Shown one piece after another: positions 32,101 to 41,400 of a DNA stretch of 64,000 bases. How positions within the stretch are numbered: position 1 is the stretch's first letter; each line of letters opens with the position of its first letter. A model generated the notes under the pieces. That model made no database searches. It saw only the letters and a program-made list of their open reading frames with translations, and was not told the origin of the DNA. Source of the DNA: Aphrocallistes beatrix (Eukaryota; Porifera; Hexactinellida; Sceptrulophora; Aphrocallistidae); assembly GCA_963281255.1 (NCBI GenBank), contig OY725488.1, forward strand, positions 8,901,524-8,965,523, in the 5' to 3' direction. Both the position numbers and the translations under genes were made by a program.

Positions 32101-32454
32101 TCAGGTCAGTTTGCTAGTTGCTACATATGCTGCTATGTCTGTGCGGAATGGATTGGATAAGCGACGAGGCACAGAACCTGAATTTTGATATATTGTTGTA
32201 TTTTATGAGTGGCTCGGACAAGTTCGAGTCTTAGACAAAAATGTCATCTTATCACGGAATTGTGACATTATTTCCACATTTTTTATAATATTTTCTTAGC
32301 TTAATTCGATCATTAAAAATAGGTTTATGAAGTCATCATCTTGTATGAGTTAGCTTTTTGTCTTCGATGAAATAATACTGTAGAATGTAGAGAAAATGAT
32401 CTCTTATTTTTGTGTCGATTTGAACATTAGTTTTTACTTATACGTACTAACCGA

Positions 32455-32536
32455 CAGGGGCGCCGAACCTTTTAAAATCTATGAGCAATTTTGGAGTGCT
32501 AGGGGGGGCTCGATCCCCCCCGGTTCGGTGCCTATG
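32455..32536. mobile_element. hAT-type MITE, GGCGCCGAAC family, copy B (short)
   Basis: CAGGGGCGCCGAAC at the left and GTTCGGTGCCTATG at the right are flanked by an exact 8-bp duplication, CTAACCGA (32447-32454 and 32537-32544). At 82 bp it is an internally shortened relative of copies A and C. Confidence 0.8.
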
Positions 32537-33295
32537 CTAACCGATTATCAGTATTCTGATATCTATTCATGAATACTGATGTGTGATATCAGGTTCGATC
32601 GGTTTCAACATTGTATTTAATTCAGTTAGTTATTCAATGTTTGATACGTAGGGGACGTGATAATTTAATGACTCATATTTTCGGTTTGTGGTGTTACGAA
32701 TCATGTGAGAAATGTTAGTATAGATCTGTGATTAAAATTCAAACTTAAAACTCTCCTCAGTACAGTGATCACAAGCTTACAGCTCGAGTGACCAGCCAAA
32801 TCCTGGTTTGAGTAGAATCTGCAATTAATAAACAGCTAATTAACCCAAAACCAGATTTTCACTGGCCTATCAGATCACAATCAGCTTGGAGCGTCATAAG
32901 GTGTAGACTTGCATAAAGGATTTTTTAGTTATCTAATAGTGAGAATGCCAGCTGTAATTTTGAGATTCTAAACCAAAACCTTCTTGCCTACACAATTATG
33001 ATGCAATAATAATCTTGTAATTGATACAAGGAACTCGGTGGATTAACAATTATTGAGCATGAGTTTTCTGAATTGATAAAATCTAATTCTGCCTTTCACA
33101 AATTACTTAAACGTATCAAAACGTTTCTACGATCGACCATGACAGGAAATAGGCTATTAGTGGACTTACATAGCATATTTGTCTCTATAGAACGTAATCT
33201 TAGTGACTCAATATTGTTGGAGGAAGTGATATATGTATGTTTAGCAGCACAACATAGAAAAATCACTTTGCAATGACTTTATTCTCAGTATAATA

Positions 33296-33431
33296 CAGTG
33301 GTTCCCAACCTGGGGTCCATGGACCCCTTAGTGGTCCACAGAAGATATCAGAGGGTCCACAGGATTCGAAATTTTGTATTACGGTTAATAGGAGGGGGTC
33401 CACAGTAAAAAAAAAAGATTGAAAATCGCTG
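33296..33431. mobile_element. hAT-type MITE (CAGTGGTTCCCAACC end)
   Basis: The left end CAGTGGTTCCCAACCTGGGG and the inverted right end GATTGAAAATCGCTG are flanked by GTATAATA / GTATAATG, an 8-bp duplication with one change. A second, unpaired end of the same type (GACTGGGAACCGCTG) lies at about 33607-33621. Confidence 0.65.
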
Positions 33432-33785
33432 GTATAATGTCTAATAATTACATTTTTTAGTATAATGTGTAAGAATGACATTTGTTTGATCATTCCTTCA
33501 TTAATTATTAATGAACTAAATTCGAGGCGCCTGTGCTCAGTGGTTTAACTAGTCTGGCTACGCCGTCGCCACTGTTCGGTGGACCTTCAAGGGGTCATGA
33601 ACCTCAGACTGGGAACCGCTGATCTAGGATTTTCTAGGATTTAGATTTTGAATATCGTATTCTGGAAGCTTTGACATTCGTATTTTATGATAGAAATGAA
33701 TTCTCAACGGTTAATTTCGAGTACTCACGATGTAGATTTCAAATTTTACAACTTAAGAAGCTCTAAATAGATTTTTCTTAATACA

Positions 33786-33868
33786 GTGGAACCCCGGAAT
33801 TACGATCACCCTTGGGACCGAGAAAAGTCGCCGTAATTGTGAAACTTTTTGAAAGAAACCATATTCCA
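33786..33868. mobile_element. left end of a pogo/mariner-like element interrupted by later insertions
   Basis: TACAGTGGAACCCCGGAATTACG resembles pogo-type ends. GGAATTCGG and GGCCGTAATTCTG at about 36205-36237 may be parts of its right end. If so, the two insertions at 33873 and 35816 landed inside it. Confidence 0.35.
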
Positions 33869-33872
33869 TTAA

Positions 33873-35811
33873 GGATACCGCCCTCGAAAAAACATATGAT
33901 TTGCATTACAGCATACGATGAAAGTAGAGCTATAAGAGATGTTAAGCGTGGGGAGGTATCTCCATCAAGAAATACTGGCACATTCCAAACCGTTTTTGAT
34001 TCTCATTTCTAGATTTTGAGATACAGTGTCTCAAAGTCTGTTTTTTAAATTTTCCGCTAGCACATCTCAATGGTAGAAATTTAGGCACTCAATGAATTGT
34101 TTAGGACATACCAAGGAATCAAACGCTTCCAAAATCGAATCATAGATAGTCTACCATATTTGCAACTTCATAGGACCAGAAGAAAGTTAAAATGACAAAT
34201 ATTGTAAATTTTATCGGTGTCCGAAAAAAAGGGCCAAAAAAGGGCCAAAAATGTCTGTTTTTTTGGGGAAATCATGAATAAAATCACCGAGTTAGAATAT
34301 ATCCAAAAAATGGTGGTCCTACGTTCATCGCCTAATGATATGAAACAACTCTTGAAATTTTCAAACTTCTATCTCAAACCAAATTTGAGAAATAATTCTG
34401 TAAAGACGGTCAATTTTGAAATTTTAAAGTCCCGAGATATAGAGATTTTAAGTTTAGGTGTTAAGAAGAATGTAAAATGAGTTATTAATAATGCACATAA
34501 GCATCCACAGACATTTATTCGCATCCATACTGCTGATTTAGGTATATTAAAGCCAAATATTTACCAAAAATAGCAAAAGTACCCTGAAAATCCACAAAGT
34601 TCCTTGAGGGCCCTAACTCCGAATATTTTGAGATAATTGTAGATAATATTTCATATTCCTGGCACTGCGAAGTATAATCTATCAGTTTAGAATGAATAAA
34701 AAGCTTCCAAAAAGTATATTAGGAAGTTAGAGCGAAAGTCTACGACTTTTAGTTTCGAAGTTAGGATTTTCGAAAAATGCTACGTCATCATATGACAAAA
34801 ATCTAAAACTTAACATTCCATAGGGTGTAGTGCAATTATTATCAAAGAATCATATATGTACACTAGTAAAAAGTATATTAGGAAGTGAGAACTAAGAATT
34901 TGGACTTGTATTTACAAAGATAGAGAGATATCTCTTTTTGGACCCTAAATGGGGGTTTTTGACCGAATCTGCGAGGTCCAAGGCTAGAACTTTCAAAATA
35001 ATTATCAAAAGTTCTCCAATTTTTCTGTACATATTATTAACGGCAATTGTATTCACTATTTAGCATAATAGCTAAATTTGGACACATATTTAATGATTAG
35101 ATTCGCCATTTTCTATTAGATTCAAAGTTCTCCATAGAATTTGTATTACAATTAAATCAATGATAAGTCGAGAATTATTTATTTTTTGACAAAGGAATGT
35201 TCGAGGAACCTATATATTTTCGCATATATCCTTTTATTTAAGGATATAATATATGATATATCTACAATAGTTTTTAAGATATGACATCAGCCTCTTTCGG
35301 GACCTTAGAGGGATATTATGGCCGAACTTTACCTATAATATGCGATATCTCAAGAACAAATGGTCGGATCCGAACAAATTTTTTTTTGAAACGATCAGAA
35401 TTTTATTTCTGACCCAGTGATCGCTAAATATCTGAGATCAAACTTGCGATTTCCCGAGGATTATATAAATGAACTCCCTTATAGAGCTATTTTGTTGGGA
35501 TTTTATTTGCCCATTCTTTTAAATATTTGTGTTTTATAATCTCCAAAGGTGCTAATACAATGTGAAGGTTCATATCATTAAAAAAATATCAAATAAGTTA
35601 AAAACTAACTGGTAAATGAGTCAAAATCCTCTAATAATTTTCAATTTTTATTAGCGCTAAACTTTAGGGGGTTATTTCGCAAAAAATACAAAAAAATGCC
35701 GTCCAAATAGTGCTATCAGATGGTGGACCGATCAGTAATACAATAAAATTAGCAATAAAACATTTTGCAGTTTTTTTTTACGCCAGTCAAGATTTTTCGA
35801 GGGCGGTATCC
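33873..35811. mobile_element. 1.9-kb TTAA-target non-autonomous element (Kolobok/piggyBac-like)
   Basis: GGATACCGCCCTCGAAAAA at the left and TTTTTCGAGGGCGGTATCC at the right are inverted repeats, each flanked by TTAA (33869-33872 and 35812-35815). TTAA target duplication is used by the piggyBac and Kolobok groups. The interior is AT-rich. The longest frame is an 87-residue stretch at 34217-34480 with no transposase motif, so it depends on an enzyme made elsewhere. Confidence 0.7.
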
Positions 35812-35815
35812 TTAA

Positions 35816-35962
35816 CAGGGCCGGCGGAGCTGGTCCGGCCGGTCCGGCTTTGGCCGGACCAATTTTATGTCATTATGGCTTATTTTCATATGCAAATTTG
35901 CTTTTGGCCGGACCAACTTTCGCAATGGCCGGACCAATAAAAAGTTGCTTCCGCCGGGCCTG
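35816..35962. mobile_element. hAT-like MITE with GGCCGGACCA repeats
   Basis: CAGGGCCGGCGGAGC at the left faces GCTTCCGCCGGGCCTG at the right. The interior repeats GGCCGGACCAA. It abuts the TTAA of the preceding element. No matching 8-bp flanks are visible. Confidence 0.55.
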
Positions 35963-36286
35963 ATTAACATTAACCATACTATACTATTAGAACATACTAT
36001 TACACAATTACTAGCTAAAAAGCATCTAATTTTGATTGCTTCTGATGACCTGAAAATGTGTGGAGATTACATTTATAGGTACAAGTACAATGTATTGTTT
36101 TATTTTCAAGAAATTGTTTTCGCTTTCAAACATGGAATAATGATTCCTATTGTTTAAAGTAATTGACCGGAATTCCGAGGTTAAAATATTGTTTCGTTCT
36201 GAAACAAAAGACCGGAATTCGGAGTAGTGGGGTGGCCGTAATTCTGAAATAAATCAATGTTAATGTTAAGGTGTCAAAATTTATTA

Positions 36287-36665
36287 GCCAATCAGAATCC
36301 AGGATTTAACATTACAGCTGGCTTTGATTTTATTGACCAAAAGGGATTAGAGCTACCTCACTGCACATAAACAAGTTAAAATCACTCTAAACTTGAAATT
36401 TGATTGACTGAAATGAACAAATGTTTACAAAACATAACTATGCTGACCAATGAAATTTAAAGATTTAAATATTACAGTTGGCTTTGAGTTTATTGAACAG
36501 CAACAATAGGAATTAGACCTAACTCAATGCACACGTAAACAAGTTAGAATCACACTTTAAACTTGAAATTTTGTTGACTGAAAAATGAAAAAAATATCTA
36601 TAAAATATAGCTTTGCTGGCCAATGAAATTGCAGCGTTTTAACATTACAGTTGGCTTTGATTATT
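36287..36665. repeat. tandem repeat, ~160-173 bp unit, about 2.3 copies
   Basis: The landmark (G)CCAATNA...TTAACATTACAG(C/T)TGGCTTTGATT occurs at about 36287, 36445 and 36618, with the intervening ACAAGTTA(A/G)AATCAC and AAACTTGAAATTTTG segments also repeated. It looks like the start of a satellite array. Confidence 0.65.
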
Positions 36666-37274
36666 TTACCAAATGCGATCTGTGGATATGTGATCTCTAC
36701 ATAAGTAGGCTTCCGATTTTACAACAAAATCACATCTTGGGATACACGAAGGGGTCAATTGCCCTGGATCCGCCACTGCAGCTTAGGCCATTTAGCAGCA
36801 ACACGTTTAGATACTTGTGACTTCCCCCTACTATGCTATGGAACTGAGTTTCCCCTGCTTTCATCTTGATACCTTGAATGTTCAATCAATAAAAATATGC
36901 ATCAAAAGTTTGTTGATATATTGTTGATATATTCTATTTTTTATTGAAAATACTTATACAGCAATCCTCGGTAATACCTTCCTATGGTGGCCGCAACCAT
37001 CATCGGTGATCATCGGTGAGGATTTGTGGTACTTTTAGGAACGCATATTTTAATTTTCGGGCGACCCACAGGCATTTATTATTAAATCATTGGTAAAATC
37101 CGCCGATAATCGGTGATCCCGATGATCGCTGTACAAGTATTTTCTTGTTAATTTATCCCATTACCTATTGACTATACACAACATATCATATAGTAATTTC
37201 ATACTAATCAAATTGGTTGCGAAAAGAAGAGGAAATATAATAGTATTCATTCTGGTTGGTAAAATTAGGGATTA
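36666..37274. promoter_or_regulatory. intergenic region upstream of the DUSP-UBL gene
   Basis: About 600 bp of AT-rich sequence with a small inverted motif pair around 37000-37130 (ATCATCGGTGATCATCGG ... CGGTGATCCCGATGATCGCTG). It must hold the promoter of the following gene. No other feature is seen. Confidence 0.35.
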
Positions 37275-38306
37275 ATGACCTCTGCACCCATCCCCCTGAT
37301 TAGCCCCGACCTGTGGCGGGTAGGGGAGACAGCGAAGGAGCTCCTCCTGACAGACCTGCTGCCAGCTGTCCATCTGTGGGCGCCGGATGAGACCCCGTCT
37401 CTCGTCTCAGAGGTGGTGCGCGAGCTCTGCGAGCAGCGGGTGCAGGAGCTGCGACTGTTCGCAGAAGAGTTCTCCCTCCTGAGCGGGGCTGGGTGCGGGT
37501 GGAGGAGGGGACAGGATGGGGACTCGAGCAACAACTCCACACTCGTGAGTCTAGGGAGCTTCCTCTGGAGCCAACTGCTCGCTCTCACCCCTTACTCCCC
37601 GGACCGACTCCCCCAGGCGGTGGTCGCACACCACGAGTTCCACACGAGGCTCTGGTTCTACGTCAGGTCCCCACCCCCAGACCTGTCCAAGCAGCACTCC
37701 CTGATTGACGCTGACACCGACACTGGCTCGGGGAGATTCCTGATCAGCTGTAGGTGGTACGATAAGTGGGTGGCGCTCACGAATATGGGAGACGGCAAGA
37801 AGAGCGGAGCGAAACTGGGTCCGATTGATAACTCGAGTCTCAGAGAGGAGGGTTGGAAGCTGAGACGGTCCTTGCTGCACTCCCTGACCGTGGGGATCAT
37901 TGGGGGGAGGGAGTGGAGCTGTCTCCTCTCCTGGTACGGCCTAGCCCAGGGCAGCATGGTGGTGTGTGGACACAACGAGTTGGGCCTCGAACTGTATCCA
38001 ATAACCATCCTCTCCTGCGTACACGGGGCCCCCCCTTCCCTCTACCGCAGGGTGTCCGTAGGCAGCAACCAGCCCCTGAACGAGCTGGTGGAGAAGGTGA
38101 AGTACCAGTACGGCGTTGCTAGGGAGAAGGAGAGCCGGCTGTTCGTGTACTTCAACCGGAATAGTTTCTACCGCGTACAGGACCTGTCTGAGCTCGCCTC
38201 GGTGAGGCTGTTCAACGGCCAGATTGTGCAGCTGCAGCTACAGCTGGCGGACGGAACGTGGGAGGAGAGAAATGACGTCATCGACCGTAATGACTTCTTC
38301 TTCTAG
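37275..38306 (+). CDS. stand-alone DUSP-UBL protein, no deubiquitinase catalytic domain
   Basis: A single exon encodes 343 residues. The first ~145 residues are unrecognised and include a Gly/Ser linker around 75-90. A DUSP domain begins at about residue 150 (RFLISCRWYDKWVAL, then GPIDNSSL and LLSWYGLAQG). A ubiquitin-like domain follows to the end (LYPITILSC, KEKESRLF-like EKESRLFVYFN, LFNGQIVQLQLQLADGTWEE). This order and several motifs match the N-terminal module of USP4, USP11 and USP15, where it regulates the protease and binds partners. Here the frame stops right after the UBL, with a polyadenylation signal 46 bp later and VPS15 starting 112 bp away, so no Cys/His protease boxes can follow. 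It may act as a free competitor for USP partners. It is a distinct gene, not an exon of VPS15. Strongly GC-rich, like its neighbour. Confidence 0.75.
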   Translation: MTSAPIPLISPDLWRVGETAKELLLTDLLPAVHLWAPDETPSLVSEVVRELCEQRVQELRLFAEEFSLLSGAGCGWRRGQDGDSSNNSTLVSLGSFLWSQLLALTPYSPDRLPQAVVAHHEFHTRLWFYVRSPPPDLSKQHSLIDADTDTGSGRFLISCRWYDKWVALTNMGDGKKSGAKLGPIDNSSLREEGWKLRRSLLHSLTVGIIGGREWSCLLSWYGLAQGSMVVCGHNELGLELYPITILSCVHGAPPSLYRRVSVGSNQPLNELVEKVKYQYGVAREKESRLFVYFNRNSFYRVQDLSELASVRLFNGQIVQLQLQLADGTWEERNDVIDRNDFFF

Positions 38307-38352
38307 GCTCGATTGTTTAACGGTGTATATTTTATCCGATCTTTTTATCTAT

Positions 38353-38358
38353 AATAAA
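38353..38358 (+). terminator. polyadenylation signal AATAAA of the DUSP-UBL gene
   Basis: AATAAA lies 46 bp after the stop. The VPS15 start codon is only about 60 bp further on, so the two transcription units almost touch. Confidence 0.6.
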
Positions 38359-38418
38359 ATTTACTAAATGTTCGTTACAGTACGAGACCGGATATAACAT
38401 AGATTGCTAGAGAATAGA

Positions 38419-41400
38419 ATGGGGAACCTCCCGACCGCCATCCTGCCCTCCCTCATCCTCCCGGTGGAGCACTACGTCTCCGAGCTGCAGGAGGTGGAGA
38501 AGCCGCTCAAGAGTCTGGGCTCCACGCGTTTCTTCAAAGTGGTCCGGGCCAGACACACGGAGGGGCCGATTGTGGTGAAGGTGTTGGTCAAACACGACCC
38601 CAACTTGAACTTGGCCCAGTGCCAGGAGGACCTCGCCGCCTTCAAGGAGCAGCTCGACCCGATCCCTAACGTCCTCCCCTTCTCTCTGTGGAGGGACTCC
38701 GACAGAGCCGCCTTCCTCATCCGTCCCTTCGTGAGGTACAGTCTGGCCGAGCGCATGTTCTCCCTCCCCAGTCTGGAGTCCCTGGAGAAGAAGTGGATAG
38801 TGTTCCAGCTGCTCATGGCGCTCTCCAAGTGCCACGAGCTAGGGGTACGTCTCCTCTCTGCTCCCTGCGAGATCTGATAACCTCGGGGACCAGTCAACTC
38901 CTCTCTAATACCAACTCGCCCCCATTGGGGAGTTTCAGTTGTGATAATTAGTTTGGGGTTCGTTTTTATAACCATAGGCGCCGAACCCGGGGGGGGGCTG
39001 GGGGGGCTCGAGCCTCCCCTGGATTCGAAGATGGCCCATAGACGCAATACAAATTTTAGGGCTGAGCCCCCCCCTAGAATTCCAAAATGCCCCATAGATT
39101 TCGAAAAGTTCGGCGCCCCTGATTATAACCATAAATGGAATTAAAAACTGGTACTAATTAACTTAGGACGAGTTGGTATGTAGTGTGAGTTGACTGCGAT
39201 AACCTCAGTTATGTGCAAATGCTTTAGATCTGTCACGGAGACATCAAGCCCGAGAACGTCCTCCTCACAGGGTGGAACTGGGTGTTACTGTCAGACTTCG
39301 CAAGTTTTAAGCCGAGCTGCCTCCCCCCGGACAACCCAGCCACCTTTTCTTTCTTCTTCGACACCTCGAGACGTTCCTGCTGCTACGTTGCGCCTGAAAG
39401 ATTCAGTGACTCGAAAGAAGTAAGTTTTGCCTGTCAATGCGTGTAATTAATCGATTCCGTTTATTGCCTGATGTTAGTCCCTCTAATCGCAGGTGCAAGA
39501 GCTCTCTCCGCGAATGGACATTTTCTCTCTCGGGTGTTTGGTCGCAGAGCTTTTTACTAACGGACAAGCGCTATTCGACCTCCCCGGCCTTCTCGACTAT
39601 GCCAGTGGCAAGTCCTCCCCTGATTCAACCCTCGATCTGATTTCAGACAAAGAGATCCAAGCCCTAGTCAAACACATGATTAACGTGTCTCCCCCTAAGA
39701 GGCACACTGCGCACAAGTACCTGGACGCATGCAGGAGGAAGGTGATGCCTGAATACTTCTACTCCTACTTCCACCACTTCCTCACCTCCTTCAGCGCCTC
39801 GCTGGACCCCCCACACCTCAGGATACGACAGCTGCATAGAGACATCGACCAGGTACTGATACATGGTCAATATTCAAATTTATTGCCTTACTATAGTGCA
39901 GCTCTGTTATCCTAGCACATATCCTCATCACATTCATTCTGCTAAGGAGGGTATATATATGCAGGTTATTAGTTCTATGGGAGATGAGGAGATAAGCCTT
40001 ACCACTCTTGATTTACATAACGACAATGGCCTTCAACTTTTTGTGAGTTTCCGACGGCAATGAATGCAGGGCTCGAATCGTGAGATTTCATAATCCTCCC
40101 GATTCTGTCGTGAGCTTATACAGCCCTCTAGAAATGCGCTCCTAATTTCGAACCTCTAAATTTTCATACGCCTAAATCGATAAATGACATCATAATGAAG
40201 ACTAAATTGGGTATTATTCTGGATTTTCACGCTCCTGAACACTTTGAGACTTAAAATCATACGCCTAAAGGAGCGTCTCGCGCTCCTAGATAATACTTTG
40301 GTCGTGAGACATTATATAAATGATTCAACCGTATCAGATCAGGGCTCTCAACCTGAGAGACTTTGCAATTCGTGAGTATTGATAGAAGCGTCTTGATATT
40401 TTGAGACAGATCGTGAGATTTGGGGAGTCTGTCGTGAGGGTTGAGAGTCCTGTGAATGAGACTAAACCACAAAAGGTTTGCCGATCCCTACTTATGGAGA
40501 ATGAATTAACACGAGTATGCTAGGACCTGAGGGAAATTGCTAATAGACGAGTCTTGCCATTATCGTAATCAGCTAATAAGGAACTGCTGTATACTGTACT
40601 ACAGGGGTGCTCAAACCTTTAAATCTACGGGCCACTTTAAAAATTAGGCTCCGCCTTACGGGCCACAAATCATAGACGCCTCTGGCTTTAGTTTAATCAA
40701 TTTTCAAGCTATACATTTGTAGAGTATCTATAATTATTTCTATATGGTGTTTAGAAAAAACAATTATTATCTGACGAGCACGTCAATCTACTGTATATAT
40801 ATGAATAATGAAAACAAGCGAATTATCCGCGGGCCACCGTTTGAGCACCCTTGCTATACTACATCCCATATCACATGCTATCACATGCCCGTATCTCAGA
40901 ACTCCATCTGTTTAAATGATGACACATTTTGTATCAAATAATTGTCTGTAGTCCCATATGCCCATATCATGGAAATATCATTTAATTCATATTGGGTAAC
41001 ATTTCTTAAAAGTGATGGAACATTCTTTTTATCTTCCAACATTTTGAATATGATCTGGGCATTCCAATCAACAGAATGTTAGTTCTCATCATAATTAATC
41101 TCTCTTTGAATTCCTTAGCGTTATTAATGTAACCAAGCAAGCTATGCGCTTCCAACCAATCAATATTAGGGTGACTGCATACTGTGCAGCTGTGTGGGAA
41201 ATTCTTTTAAAGTTTTTGGTTTCCAAGTTTTTTATTTCAACCACCACCACAACCTGCATTCACTAAGCCCATGAAGGAATTCACAGACAATAATAGTCAC
41301 GACACTCCAGCAATTCCACTCTACATGCTGGCTTCTATATTAAGTTTCAAATCAGTGTATTCGTATAATAGCCACTTCTTGACTAGAATAGTTACAACTT

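Noticed and set aside
34217-34480. 87-residue frame inside the TTAA element as a transposase
   Set aside because: It is Lys/Asn-rich with no catalytic motif, far too short, and explained by AT-rich sequence.
17575-37274. Retroelement (LINE or LTR) coding remnants in the gene-poor region
   Set aside because: I looked for reverse-transcriptase, integrase and gag-like motifs in the frames of this stretch and saw none; the repeats I could resolve look like non-autonomous DNA transposons or foldbacks.
37275-38306. DUSP-UBL segment as a first exon of VPS15
   Set aside because: It has its own stop and polyadenylation signal, and VPS15 has a canonical MGN start with a myristoylation site downstream.
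38404-38418. Earlier start for VPS15
   Set aside because: The earlier position is TTG rather than ATG, and moving it would hide the conserved MG-N myristoylation site.
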